Shown here: piece by piece, positions 28,081 to 40,801 of the stretch
How positions within the stretch are numbered: position 1 is the stretch's first letter
Layout of the letters: every line of letters starts with the position of its first letter
From: Hyphomonas sp.
GTDB taxonomy: Bacteria > Pseudomonadota > Alphaproteobacteria > Caulobacterales > Hyphomonadaceae
Direction: 5' to 3'
NCBI GenBank assembly: GCA_017792365.1
Contig: CP051229.1
Location: forward strand, 2,356,001-2,420,000
Length of the DNA: 64,000 bases
The notes under the pieces: model-generated
Told to the model about the DNA's origin: nothing
The model's input: the letters and a program-made list of their open reading frames with translations, nothing else
The model's database searches: none
Translations under genes and position numbers: made by a program

Positions 28081-28680
28081 ATGGTCAAACGCTTCCTCGC
28101 CCCTTTGGTCCTGCTTGTAGCGGGATGCGGCGCGCCTGGCGACCAGTCGGTCGCTGGCGTCGATCCCGGTTGCTTCAACCGCACGACGACCGAGATCGGC
28201 GGGTCCTTCACGCTCACCGATCATACCGGCGTTGAACGTACCGAACAGGACATGATGGGCGGGCGGTCGCTGGTCTTCTTCGGCTTCACCTACTGCCCCG
28301 ATATCTGCCCCATCACCCTCTATAAGGCGGGGCGCGCGATTGACCTGCTCGAAGACGGCGTCGAACAGCCGCGAACCGTCTTCATCTCGGTCGATCCCGA
28401 GCGCGATACGCCCGAGACGGTCACCCAGTACATTCAGAGCAACGGCTTTCCCGAAGACATCATCGGCCTCAGCGGCACGCCGGAGCAGCTGACCGAAGTG
28501 TCTGAAAACTTCCTCGCGCCTTTCGAAAAGGTCGAAGACGAGGCGACGGCCTCGGGCTATCTCGTCAACCATTCGGCGTTTCTCTACCTGATGGACGCAG
28601 ACTGGAACCTCGAGAGCTTTTTCACACCGTCCGACACGCCGGAATCGATCGCCGCCTGTCTGACAGCGCTCGACAAGTAG
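28081..28680 (+). CDS. senC: SCO1/SenC/PrrC family copper chaperone lipoprotein
   Basis: A 199-residue thioredoxin-fold protein with a lipoprotein signal (L-V-L-L-V-A-G-C-G). The copper site is visible: F-T-Y-C-P-D-I-C-P for the C-x-x-x-C pair and a conserved His in L-V-N-H-S-A-F. V-F-I-S-V-D-P-E-R-D-T-P is the family signature. It delivers copper to the CuA centre of cytochrome oxidase and is linked to redox signalling by RegB/RegA, from which it is divergently transcribed here. Confidence 0.93.
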   Translation: MVKRFLAPLVLLVAGCGAPGDQSVAGVDPGCFNRTTTEIGGSFTLTDHTGVERTEQDMMGGRSLVFFGFTYCPDICPITLYKAGRAIDLLEDGVEQPRTVFISVDPERDTPETVTQYIQSNGFPEDIIGLSGTPEQLTEVSENFLAPFEKVEDEATASGYLVNHSAFLYLMDADWNLESFFTPSDTPESIAACLTALDK

Positions 28681-28724
28681 AAACCGAACCAGCTGCTCCG
28701 ACCGCCCTTCCAGACCGAATGCGA

Positions 28725-28745
28725 TGGCGGGGCCGGGCCCCGCCA
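28725..28745. terminator. GC-rich hairpin between convergent senC and the next gene
   Basis: Arms tggcggggcc and ggccccgcca pair almost without a loop; in RNA the inner pairs would open. It lies between two convergent stops and could act in both directions. No T run follows, so this is tentative. Confidence 0.35.
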
Positions 28746-28757
28746 CAGCCACTCCGG

Positions 28758-30272
28758 TCAGTTCGCCTCGTACTCCGCTACAAAGCCCAGAGACTCCTTG
28801 GTCAATGGCCCCTCCGGATTTGCGAACGACACGGGCGTCTCCGGATCCAGCTTGAACCGCAGCACGCCGGGCTGCTGAATGAAGTTCGCGATCGCCGCGC
28901 TCAGCTCTTCCGAGATGGTCGGATCAACGCCCGCCGCCGCCATGTCCTGAGACAGCGCGGAGACCTGGCTCACAAGATCCGCCCGGAACGTGGCGGCGTC
29001 CTGGCCGACAAACATCGGAGCCAGGTTGAAGATCTTGCTCATCAGCGAATTGTCGTCGATCACCAGCTCCATATCGACGATCTTGAGGCTGGCGAGCCCG
29101 GACATGTCCGGCTGTTGGGCCGCGCCGGACGCCATCACGGATCGCAGGACATCATTCAGGCCCTGGAAGCCGCCCGTCAGCGAGACATCGACAGCATCGG
29201 TGATCCCGATATTGGCCGTCTCATAGCGGGTGGTGTCCGTTTCAGGATCGAATGTCCCCTTGGATTCCGCGTAGAGCTCAAGCTCGGTGAAGCCGAGCAT
29301 GCCCATGAACATCTGCGCCTGGCTTCCGAGCGTACCCGGGTTTTCCGGATCGATGGCAAGCTTCAGGCTCGCGCGAGGACTGTCCACCGCAGTCACCACG
29401 CCATCGCCATTGCGCTCGGCGCGTGAACTCATCTCGCTGGCGGTCAGCATCAACCCGGCGGCGTTGATATTCATCCCGCTCCAGTCGAGCTGGTTGAAGC
29501 CGGGATCGATCGGGCTGGGCGGCAGTCCGACCGCCGGGTCAGTCACTGCGCCCGGGCTCATCATCGACGCCATGCCCGATGAAAACGCGTCGGCGAACGT
29601 ACCGCCCTGCAGGCCGCCGATCTCGAGCGTGCCGAAGTCGAAGCTGCCGTCGACCTCATAGCCGGCAGCTTCCGGCGGCACGTTGAATGTGCCCTTGAAG
29701 CCGTTCCAGCCAAAGCGGCCCGCAACTTCATTCTCGAGATCCGACAACGACACTTCATCCAGCGTCAGGTTGAATGACCCGCCGCCCTGACCCATCGCCT
29801 CCATGTCGCCGACAACCGACAGGCCTTCGATCGACGCGCTCCCAATCACCCATTGCTCGAACGGAGGCGGCTCCACCGACTCGCCGTCCTTGAAGGTTTT
29901 TGCGAGGTAAGCGCCCGTGACTTCATCAAGCCCGGTGAACGTGATTGTTGCAACGTTGAGTTGCACGCCAGGCGTCTCTTCCGCGGGCGTCACATCACTT
30001 AGCGTAATGCCGGTTACGACAGGCTCGCCGGCATCGTTCATGCTGAGGCCTTCAAGGACCATTGTCCCGGCATTCAGCCCGTCCCCATCGGGGCCTATCG
30101 TTACGTCTTTGAGGGTAACCTTGTCGCCAGACCCGTTCTTCGAGGCATATTTTACCAGCTCGCCATCGCCAGTGGCGAGATTCATTGCAGCAAGCGCCTT
30201 ATTGGCCTCGCCGCTGACGCCACATGCACCGGCGAGCGCCATCGCCCCGACACAGGCCAACAAGTGCTTCAT
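28758..30272 (-). CDS. large exported protein of unknown function
   Basis: A 504-residue protein that I do not recognise. It has a signal peptide (M-K-H-L-L-A-C-V-G-A-M-A-L-A-G-A-C) that may be a weak lipoprotein signal. The rest alternates short hydrophobic strands with Gly/Asp turns: V-T-L-K-D-V-T-I, L-N-A-G-T-M-V-L-E-G-L, Y-E-V-D-G-S-F-D-F-G-T-L-E-I-G-G-L. This resembles repetitive beta-strand proteins of the AsmA/DUF945 type, though no specific family can be named. It ends F-V-A-E-Y-E-A-N. The start at 30272 is the ATG directly before the signal. It converges on senC and is divergent from the metallopeptidase gene. Confidence 0.75.
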   Translation of the reverse strand: MKHLLACVGAMALAGACGVSGEANKALAAMNLATGDGELVKYASKNGSGDKVTLKDVTIGPDGDGLNAGTMVLEGLSMNDAGEPVVTGITLSDVTPAEETPGVQLNVATITFTGLDEVTGAYLAKTFKDGESVEPPPFEQWVIGSASIEGLSVVGDMEAMGQGGGSFNLTLDEVSLSDLENEVAGRFGWNGFKGTFNVPPEAAGYEVDGSFDFGTLEIGGLQGGTFADAFSSGMASMMSPGAVTDPAVGLPPSPIDPGFNQLDWSGMNINAAGLMLTASEMSSRAERNGDGVVTAVDSPRASLKLAIDPENPGTLGSQAQMFMGMLGFTELELYAESKGTFDPETDTTRYETANIGITDAVDVSLTGGFQGLNDVLRSVMASGAAQQPDMSGLASLKIVDMELVIDDNSLMSKIFNLAPMFVGQDAATFRADLVSQVSALSQDMAAAGVDPTISEELSAAIANFIQQPGVLRFKLDPETPVSFANPEGPLTKESLGFVAEYEAN

Positions 30273-30331
30273 TGGCAGTCCCTCACTCAAGTTTTGTTGC
30301 GTCGATCTGCGCAGGAGGCTACGCCCTTAGC

Positions 30332-31060
30332 ATGATCGTTTCGGAATCGCACCACCGCGTGTTCTTGATGTCAAAGGACGGCTCGTCGATTCCGGTGCGC
30401 GTTAATGTGGACAAGCGCGCTAGGCGCGTTTCGGTGCGAATCGACCCACAGGCCCGCGAAGCGGTGGCCACCGCGCCATCCCCCAGATACGCCCTCGAAG
30501 CGCTGTCATTCGCATCCGAACGCGTCGAGTGGATCGCCGAACGTCTAGGCGCCCTGCCGCCGCCGGTCAGGTTGAAACCAGGCGCGTATATTCCCGTCAG
30601 AGGCGTAATCCACCGCCTGAAGAGCGCGGGCACTGGACGCACGGTCCGCGTCGAGAAGGGCCGCCTTACCCCCAACATCCTAGTGCCCGGGCCGCGCGAA
30701 GCCTTCGCAGACCGCACGCGCGCCTTCCTGCGCAATGCAGCCCGGACCGACTTCTCCGAGCGGGTCGCATTCCACGCAGAGACGCTCAACGTCCAGCCAA
30801 GGTCCATTGCGATCAAGGACATGCGCTCGCGCTGGGGCTCGTGCAGCTCCGAAGGCCGCCTGAACTTTTCGTGGCGCCTGATCTGCGCTCCGCCCTTCGC
30901 CCTCGACTATGTCGCGGCGCACGAAGTGGCCCACCTGCGCGAGATGAACCATTCCAAGCGGTTCTGGAAGCACGTCGAACGCTGCATCCCCGACTGGCAG
31001 GACGCGCGCAACTGGCTGCAGGAGCGCGGCTCGGCGCTTTACGCCATCTCAGAAAAGTAG
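30332..31060 (+). CDS. YgjP-like (SprT/M48-type) zinc metallopeptidase
   Basis: A 242-residue protein with the family layout: an N-terminal beta-rich part (V-N-V-D-K-R-A-R-R-V-S-V-R-I-D), R-W-G-S-C-S before the active site, and the zinc motif A-A-H-E-V-A-H-L-R-E-M-N-H-S-K-R-F-W with the third His ligand. Such proteins are putative cytosolic metalloproteases; their substrate is unknown. AGGAGG lies about 14 bases before the chosen ATG, a long spacing, so the ATG at 30371 is an alternative. It converges on the hydroxylase gene with one base between stops. Confidence 0.88.
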   Translation: MIVSESHHRVFLMSKDGSSIPVRVNVDKRARRVSVRIDPQAREAVATAPSPRYALEALSFASERVEWIAERLGALPPPVRLKPGAYIPVRGVIHRLKSAGTGRTVRVEKGRLTPNILVPGPREAFADRTRAFLRNAARTDFSERVAFHAETLNVQPRSIAIKDMRSRWGSCSSEGRLNFSWRLICAPPFALDYVAAHEVAHLREMNHSKRFWKHVERCIPDWQDARNWLQERGSALYAISEK

Positions 31061-31061
31061 G

Positions 31062-32318
31062 TTATCCGCCGAACGTGCGCGCGGCGTTCGCAAGCTCGCG
31101 AACGACCTGCCGTTCCTCGGTCGACAGCAGCGGATTCCACACGTCGAAGATCAGCACCACCCGAAGCTCGTCGCTGTCATTGCGGGCCGTGTGCTCGATC
31201 GTATCGTCGAAGATCAGCACCTTGCCGACCTCCCATTTCCGCTGCTCGAACCCGACGCGATAGGTACACCCCTCCGGCACGATCAGCGGCAGGTGCACCA
31301 CCAGCCGTGCATTCGTTTCCCCATGGTGCGGCGGGATCTCCGTATGCGGCGCCAGCGCCGAGAACATGACGTTCGGGCACAGTCCGCCAATGTCCGCCAT
31401 GTCGACCGCTTCAAGCGCCGCCCGCGTCTTCGGACAGGCCGCCAGCGTGTCTTCCTGCTTCTCGCCGCTCCGCCACAGGGAGAGATGGCTCCAGCGGTCG
31501 GAATGATTGAGCTCAGCCCATTGGTTCACCGGATCGCCCGGCCGATACGCGATATAGGGCGCAAACGCGTCCTGCAGGCTCTCCTGCGCCGCGAGCAACT
31601 CAGCCCGTATCGCGTCTGTCTGGGCTTCCAGGCCCTCGACCCAGTCAAAATCCGCCGGGTCATGAAACGGGATCGCCGGCAGCCGCGGCACCGCGAGCTG
31701 GTTGGACACCGACGGGTAGGCCGCGCTGGCGCCAGCCAGGATCGACGTCGCTTCCTCCCACCGCTCGCGTGTCTGACCGCTGAGACCATTGAGACGATCA
31801 GACAATTGAGCCCTGAGATACTCGTGAAACCGCGCCGAATGCCCCCCGGCTACGTCACGGGCGTGCATGAGGATCGGCCCCATGCCCTGCGGCCAGTTCC
31901 GCTCGGGCCCAGCAACCGTCAGTGCATTGCGATAGGTCGCCGCCGCCTCGACGCCCCGCCCCTGTCGCTCCATCCAGCTGGCCTTCGATAGCAGCGCGGA
32001 CAGGAAATAGGGCTCGACCGTCAACGCTTGTTCGATCGCCTCAAGCTCGCTCGCAGGATCGCCGCGTTTCTCGTGGATCGAGATCGCAAGCTGAAGAATG
32101 GAAAGATCGCTCGGCGCAGCGGACAGCGCTTCCATCAGCCGCTCGTGCGCCCGGCCAAGATCGCCCCGCTGCAGCGCGTGGGCAGTCAATGCATAGAGAG
32201 CGCGCGGATGTTTCGGGTCGATCGCGTGGACCTCCTCCCAAAGCCGCTCCGCCTCCTGCCAGTTTCGCGCAGCCACCGCCGCGTTCGCGGCGCTCACCAG
32301 TTCATCAAGCTTGGTCAT
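31062..32318 (-). CDS. TPR protein with aspartyl/asparaginyl beta-hydroxylase domain
   Basis: A 418-residue protein. The N-terminal half has TPR-type helices (W-Q-E-A-E-R-L-W-E-E-V-H-A-I-D-P-K-H-P-R; then A-H-E-R-L-M-E-A-L-S). The C-terminal half is an Fe(II)/2-oxoglutarate oxygenase: H-T-E-I-P-P-H-H-G-E-T-N and V-L-I-F-D-D-T-I-E-H-T-A provide the two His ligands and G-C-T-Y-R-V-G-F the core strand. Related enzymes hydroxylate Asp or Asn in proteins or act in lipid A modification; the substrate here is unknown. ATG 32318 is preferred (AGGA 8 bases upstream), with 32327 possible. Confidence 0.85.
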   Translation of the reverse strand: MTKLDELVSAANAAVAARNWQEAERLWEEVHAIDPKHPRALYALTAHALQRGDLGRAHERLMEALSAAPSDLSILQLAISIHEKRGDPASELEAIEQALTVEPYFLSALLSKASWMERQGRGVEAAATYRNALTVAGPERNWPQGMGPILMHARDVAGGHSARFHEYLRAQLSDRLNGLSGQTRERWEEATSILAGASAAYPSVSNQLAVPRLPAIPFHDPADFDWVEGLEAQTDAIRAELLAAQESLQDAFAPYIAYRPGDPVNQWAELNHSDRWSHLSLWRSGEKQEDTLAACPKTRAALEAVDMADIGGLCPNVMFSALAPHTEIPPHHGETNARLVVHLPLIVPEGCTYRVGFEQRKWEVGKVLIFDDTIEHTARNDSDELRVVLIFDVWNPLLSTEERQVVRELANAARTFGG

Positions 32319-32392
32319 GTCATGCATCCTGCGCATTCGGTGCGTGGCCGCAACTGGTTTCGCCCCGCGAGAAGAACCAGTCTGACAAAATG

Positions 32393-32419
32393 AAAACGGC
32401 GGACCCGAGGGTCCGCCGT
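32393..32419 (-). terminator. rho-independent terminator after the TonB receptor gene
   Basis: A perfect 10-bp stem (acggcggacc paired with ggtccgccgt, from 32396 to 32419) with a 4-base loop, followed on the minus strand by TTTT. It begins about 27 bases after the receptor stop. Confidence 0.8.
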
Positions 32420-32445
32420 CTCCGGTTCTGTTTGGTTCGTATCGC

Positions 32446-35429
32446 TTAGAAGGCGACGTCCACACCGATCGTGAACACACGGCCCAGCACGTCGTAGGTC
32501 GACGGGAAGGTGTTGCCGTTGTTCGACCCGGTGTCGCCGGCCTCGCCACCGACAACCGGGGGCTCTTCCTCGAACACGTTACGGACGCCGGCGTTGACAC
32601 GAAGGTTGTCCGTGGCCTGCCAGTTACCCATCAGGTCGATGTAGTTGTAGGCGTCGATGGTCTCGAAGGCGTCGAAGGTGTTCGCCGGATCATCCGTCGT
32701 GACTTCGCCCAGGTAGCGCCACTGATAGCCCAGCTGGAAGTCGCCGTAGTTCCACATCGTACGCTGCGTGAAGCGCCATTCCGGCAGCGGGGTGCCGAAG
32801 TTGCCGCCACACGACACCGAGTACACGCCGCTGCAGTTCGTCACGCCGACCAGCGGGTCAGGTTGGAACTCGTTGGTGATGTACTTGTTGACGTTCAGCG
32901 AGAAGTCCAGCGTGCCGGCCGTTTCCAGATCGACGCCGAAGAACGCACCGAATTCCACACCCTCGGCCTGCAGATAGTCGAGGTTGGTGGTCAGGGTGCG
33001 AACGCCCGAGCCGTCATTGGTCAGGTTGCCGCCGACGCGGACGATGTTCGCGCACTGGGCAGGATCCGCCAGCACGTAGCAGCCGTCCAGAACCGCCTGA
33101 GCAGGCGGGCCTTCGATGTAGTCGTTGATCTCGATGTTGTAGTAATCGAGCGTCATCGTCGGACGGGTGATCGCCGGGATGCCGAGGCTGTCCGGGGTCC
33201 AGACAACACCGACCGTCGTCGTGTCAGCGACTTCCGGCCCCGGCAGTGCAGCCAGGTTGGTGCCGGTGAAGACGTTGATCTGACCCGAAACGATGTCCTC
33301 AACAGTACCGACCTGAGGAGCCAGCATGCCCGTCGAGATACACAGCGCCGCCAGAGCAGCGTCGATCGTGTTGGGGTTGCCCACCGAGCACGGATCGAAC
33401 GCAGCGTTGTCGAGAGCCGTCACGACCGGCGAGGCCAGCTCGCCGACGTTCGGCGCACGCACAGCGCGCTGCTGCATGGCGCGGAAGCGAAGGCCCGGGA
33501 TCGGCTCGTAGCTGAAGCCGTATTTCCAGCTCTCCACCACGCCCGTCGGGTCATAGTTCGCCGTCCGGAAGCCGAGTTCGAGGTCAAGCGACTCGACACC
33601 CGTCATTCCATCGACGATCGGCATGATGCCTTCCGCGTAGAACTCGGTGGCCGAGAAGCCGCCCTTGATTGGCAGGACGTTGCCGCCCGCGCCGCCCTGA
33701 CAGCTGACCGGAGCCAGTTTCAGGCACTCGTCGGGGATCGTTTCGCCGTTCTCTTCACGATACTCGGCGCCGAAGCTGAGGCCGAGGCCGTTGGCGGCCC
33801 AGGGCGTACGGACCTGGTCGACAACGCCAGCGACGTTCGCGTTGACGATGGTCTGGATGTAACGCTTCTCCTCGATCGCCAGCGCCTGGGCGTAAGCCGC
33901 CATCGCCGGAGTGATCGAGCCGAAGCCGCCGAAGAAGTTGATCGGCACGCATGCCGGATCGCTGGTTCCGGCGCAGACGCCCGGGGCGACCGAGTTGATC
34001 TGCTGCTCGATGTTTTCGAGGTTGGTGTAGCCCGCGCGAACCTCGGACGAGTCCGATTCGCCGTGCGAGAACATCAGGTCATAGTTCCAGCTGTCGTTGA
34101 TTTCGCCGCGAACGCCCGTGACGAACTGGAACCAGTTGCGTCCGTAATCAGACGAACGTGGCCCAAGCTCGAGCGTACGACGACGATAGGAGATCAGCAG
34201 CTCATCGCCAGCGTCCACAACACCATCGTTGTTGTTGTCGCGGAAGTTCGGCACCGCCAGGCTCTCCGAAACCGTACCGTCGGCAATGCCTGCGTTACCC
34301 GCAGCAATGATCGCGGCCCGCGCCTGATCGCCGATCAGCGGGTTGGACAGCGGCGTCCAGAGCCCGTGCCGAAGATGCCGGAAGGTCCGACCTGCTGGAT
34401 CACGTTCGTGGCTGAGAACGACGCCCGCGCATAGACTTCAGCGTGCGGGTTGATCTCGTAATAGCCAACCGCCGTGGCGCCGAAACGCTCTTGCGGGGTC
34501 TGGTAGTAGTTGAACGGGTTGAAGTTGAAGACCGAGCAGTTCGCGCCGATGGAACCATCGTCACGGAACTGGCCAATCCCGGGGCCGCCCTGAATGGCGA
34601 CGCGGGTCGGGATCGTGGTGGTCGAGCCGCCTGCCGCAGCAGCGAACGGCGCCTGGCACCCGGCTGGCGGTTGCGGAGGCACGTCGCCGGCGAGGAATTC
34701 GTCATAGCCAGCGCCCGAAGCGGTGACGATGCCGAGCTGACCAAGCGGACGGTCGCCAAGCAGGATGCCTTCACGCTTCGTGTAGTTCATGCCGACCATC
34801 ACGTTGCCGGCGCCATCAGGCGTGTTGGCGCCCATGGTCAGCGACAGGTTGTGGATGTCGCCGTCGTTTTCACCGGTGATCGAGTAGTCGTAGCTCGCTT
34901 CGATGCCTTCGAAGTCCCGCTTGAGCAGGAAGTTGATGGCGCCCGACATGGCGTCCGAACCGTAAACGGTCGACGCGCCGCCGGTGATGATGTCGATGCG
35001 GTCCAGCATCGCGGTCGGGATGACCTGCGTGTCGACCTCACCGTCTTCATCGAACGGCGTCAGACGCTGGCCATCGAGCATGATCAGGTTCCGCTGAGCG
35101 CCCAGGCCGCGAAGGTTGATCGTGGCGGCGCCGACGGTGCCGTTGTTGACGTTGGAACCGTCAGCAGCCAGCGCGATCGGCAGGTCGCGGATGAGCCGCT
35201 CGACTTCCGGCTCCTGCGCCAGCGCGATCTGGTCGGAACTAACGGTGAAAACGGGGCTCGAAGACTCGATGCCCGGCGCGACGATACGCGTACCCGTGAC
35301 GACGACGACTTCACGATCCGCATCAGCTTGCGCTTCTTGTGCGACAGCGACGCCGGAGGCCGCGCTAAGCGCGACACCCGCAAGAACAGAAGTGCGTAGC
35401 AGCGCACCCTTGAAGCTACGGCTATTCAT
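32446..35429 (-). CDS. TonB-dependent outer membrane receptor (one frame break)
   Basis: A receptor of about 994 residues once a single-base loss near 34361 is restored. The N-terminus has a signal peptide ending V-A-V-A-Q-E-A. The TonB box-like E-V-V-V-V-T-G-T-R and plug domain (V-N-N-G-T-V-G-A-A-T-I-N-L-R-G-L; I-T-G-G-A-S-T-V-Y-G-S-D-A) follow, and the barrel ends in I-G-V-D-V-A-F with the terminal Phe of outer-membrane proteins. Before the break it reads G-I-F-G-T-G, after it L-W-T-P-L-S-N-P-L-I-G-D-Q-A. Such receptors import siderophores, cobalamin or sugars; the substrate is unknown. No neighbour gene gives a clue. Confidence 0.9.
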
Positions 35430-38255
<2,826 letters not shown>

Positions 38256-38313
38256 CCAGCACGTTCGGACAGGACGGGCGTCGCCCGGGCGCCTGACCGC
38301 CTTTCAATTCTTC

Positions 38314-39474
38314 TCAGACCGGGCGCACCGCCCCGTCCGTCACTTCAAACATTTCCGCACGCGTACCAAACGCCTCGAACAGGCTCTGGTCCGTCCCGGT
38401 CAGCCAGGCCTGGCCCCCGAGATCAGAGAGTTCATCGTAGAGCGCGGCCCGTCTGTGGGAATCAAGATGGGCCGCCGCCTCGTCCAACAATAGCAGTGTA
38501 TTGGGGGCGAAGTCCCGCCCAATCAACGCCTGTCCATTGGCCAGTATCAGCCCCATCAACAGGGCTTTTTGCTCCCCTGTGGAGCATTGTGCGGCAGGCA
38601 GCCCCTTGGGCCTGTGAACAACCGCCAGATCGGAGCGGTGCACCCCTTCCAGGGTCCGCCCCGCGCCGGCATCTCGGCTCCGCCCGGATCGCAGCCGCTC
38701 AGCGATTTCGCCCTCGATCGCGCCGACATCCAGGCCGCGGGCAGCCATCGCCTCGAACGCCCCGTCGATCGACAGCTCCGCCTTCGGAAACAGCCCGTCC
38801 GGACGCGCATCGATCGCATCCTGCATCGCGTTGCAGGCTTGCCAGCGGTAGGACGCCATGGCCGCGCCGGCCTGCGCCATCCGCGCTTCGACCGCCTCCG
38901 CCCACGCCGCATCGATGCGCCCCTGCTCCAGCATTGCGTTTCGCTGGCGCATCGCCTTGTCGTACTGGGCAGCCGCCGCGCCATGCGCCGGAAAATGCGC
39001 CATGACCTGCCGGTCGAAGAACCGCCGCCGATCCCCCGCCGGCCCGGCGAACACGCGATCCATCGACGGCGTGATCCACAGCACGCGCAGGATTTCAGCG
39101 AGTTGGTTCTGGGGCGTCGGCGCGCCATCGATCTTCACCGCGCGCTTCGACCTGCCCCGCTCGTCAACGCTGAACTCGACATTGAGGCGGCGCGAGACGC
39201 CATCCTCGCTGAGATCAGCCGAGATCGCCCATCCGCCATCTCCCCCGGCCTGCGCCAGCTCGGACATTTCAGCCCCGCGCAGTCCGCGCCCGGGCGACAG
39301 CATTGATACGGCTTCAAGAAGGTTGGTCTTCCCCGCCCCATTGGCGCCGAACAGGCACACGTGTCGCCCGTCGAGCCGCAGCATCGTCTCGCCGTGATTG
39401 CGGAAGGTCCGAAGCCCCAGACGCGTCAAACGCCCCCGCGACTGAACAGGCAGTTCGGTTGGCGCGTCCGTCAC
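38314..39474 (-). CDS. recF: DNA replication and repair protein RecF
   Basis: A 386-residue SMC-like ATPase that helps load RecA at gaps during recombinational repair. Walker A is G-A-N-G-A-G-K-T-N-L, the signature motif includes S-T-G-E-Q-K-A-L-L, and Walker B is L-L-L-L-D-E-A-A-A-H-L-D. It overlaps dnaN by 4 bases and precedes gyrB by 58 bases, giving the conserved dnaN-recF-gyrB order. The frame is intact. Confidence 0.96.
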   Translation of the reverse strand: MTDAPTELPVQSRGRLTRLGLRTFRNHGETMLRLDGRHVCLFGANGAGKTNLLEAVSMLSPGRGLRGAEMSELAQAGGDGGWAISADLSEDGVSRRLNVEFSVDERGRSKRAVKIDGAPTPQNQLAEILRVLWITPSMDRVFAGPAGDRRRFFDRQVMAHFPAHGAAAAQYDKAMRQRNAMLEQGRIDAAWAEAVEARMAQAGAAMASYRWQACNAMQDAIDARPDGLFPKAELSIDGAFEAMAARGLDVGAIEGEIAERLRSGRSRDAGAGRTLEGVHRSDLAVVHRPKGLPAAQCSTGEQKALLMGLILANGQALIGRDFAPNTLLLLDEAAAHLDSHRRAALYDELSDLGGQAWLTGTDQSLFEAFGTRAEMFEVTDGAVRPV

Positions 39475-40583
39475 ACCCGAAGCGGCATCAGCACGTATTG
39501 TGCGCCCGCATCCTCAGCATCCAGAACGCGCGCAGGCGAAGCGCTGTCATTGAACTCGAAGCGCGCCTCCTTGCTCTCGATCTGCTGCGCCACGTCGAGC
39601 AGATACTTGGCGTTGAAGCCGATCTCGAGCGCCTCGGCGCTATAATCCGCCTCGACCTCTTCCACGCCCTGCCCGGTTTCCGCGTGACTGACCGACAGAA
39701 CGACCTTGCCATCGCCAGCGCCCATCTTCACCGAACGCGACCGCTCCGCCGAAACCGTGGCGACACGGTCGACCGCATCGGCGAACGCTTTCGTGTCGAT
39801 GGTCAGGATGCGGCCATTCTCCTTCGGGATGACGCGCTGATAATCGGGGAAAGACCCGTCGATCAGCTTCGAGGTCAGCGTGGCCTCCCCGATACGGAAC
39901 ACGATCTTTGAATCCGAAGCCGACACGGAAATCGTCTCGGGCGCATCCTCCAGAAGCCGCCGCGCCTCCGCGACCGCTTTGCGCGGCACGATCGCGCCCT
40001 TGAGGTCATTCGATCCTTTCGGCGCCTTGGTCTCCGCAAGCGCAAGCCGGTGTCCGTCGGTCGCCACCGCGCGCAGCACGTTGCCGTTGGCGCCTTTCGC
40101 ATGGTGCAGGTAAATGCCGTTGAGATAATAGCGCGTCTCTTCGGTCGAGATCGCAAACCGCGTCTTATCGATGATGCGGCGCAGCTCCGCAGACTCAACC
40201 TCGAACGACACCGGCATGGCTTCCTCGGCCATGGTCTGGAAGTCGCCCGCCGGCAAGGTCGGCAGCGCATAGTTCGAACGCCCCACCGAAAGCGCCAGCT
40301 GGTTCTCCTTCTGCTCCAGCAGGATCTCCGCGCCTTCCGGCAGCTTGCGCACCACATCAAACAGCGTCTGCGCCGGAGCCGTGATGGCGCCCGCCTTCCC
40401 GACCTTGGCTTCGGCGGCGTCGGACGCCTCAAGGTCGAGGTCGGTGGCCGTCAGCTGAAGGCGATCGCCCTCCGCCTGCAGCAGGATGTTCGACAGGATC
40501 GGGATCGTGTTCCGTCGCTCGACAACGGCCTGCACGTGCGACAGCGCCCGCATCAGATGGTTACGATCGATCTGGAGCTTCAT
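39471..40583 (-). CDS. dnaN: DNA polymerase III beta sliding clamp
   Basis: A 370-residue processivity clamp. It begins M-K-L-Q-I-D-R-N-H-L-M-R-A-L-S-H-V-Q and shows the three clamp domains, with N-I-L-L-Q-A, F-A-I-S-T-E-E-T-R-Y-Y-L-N-G-I and the C-terminal V-L-M-P-L-R-V close to the family end. It is separated from dnaA by 218 bases containing a terminator-like hairpin, so it probably has its own promoter, and it shares a transcript with recF. Confidence 0.97.
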   Translation of the reverse strand: MKLQIDRNHLMRALSHVQAVVERRNTIPILSNILLQAEGDRLQLTATDLDLEASDAAEAKVGKAGAITAPAQTLFDVVRKLPEGAEILLEQKENQLALSVGRSNYALPTLPAGDFQTMAEEAMPVSFEVESAELRRIIDKTRFAISTEETRYYLNGIYLHHAKGANGNVLRAVATDGHRLALAETKAPKGSNDLKGAIVPRKAVAEARRLLEDAPETISVSASDSKIVFRIGEATLTSKLIDGSFPDYQRVIPKENGRILTIDTKAFADAVDRVATVSAERSRSVKMGAGDGKVVLSVSHAETGQGVEEVEADYSAEALEIGFNAKYLLDVAQQIESKEARFEFNDSASPARVLDAEDAGAQYVLMPLRV

Positions 40584-40703
40584 TCTCTTTCACCTTCCGC
40601 AGCGCGCCCTGCGCGCGCCCCGTCGGCGGTCGCCCGAACGCCGCTGCCTGAGCGACACATCGAACCATTTCCGCCATTCGCTGATCTCCGACGCCTTCGC
40701 CAG

Positions 40704-40735
40704 AAAAGCATCGGCCCGCCGGGAGGGCGGGCCGA
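40704..40735 (-). terminator. terminator-like hairpin between dnaA and dnaN
   Basis: A perfect 10-bp stem (tcggcccgcc at 40711-40720 paired with ggcgggccga at 40726-40735) with loop gggag. On the minus strand, four T follow after three bases (complement of 40704-40707). It lies about 67 bases after the dnaA stop and would uncouple dnaA from dnaN. Confidence 0.65.
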
Positions 40736-40801
40736 GAGATTACCGAAATCAGGCCGCGCGGAAAGGAAAACTTGGCGTTTTTCCGTCCCTTGCAGCAGGT
40801 A

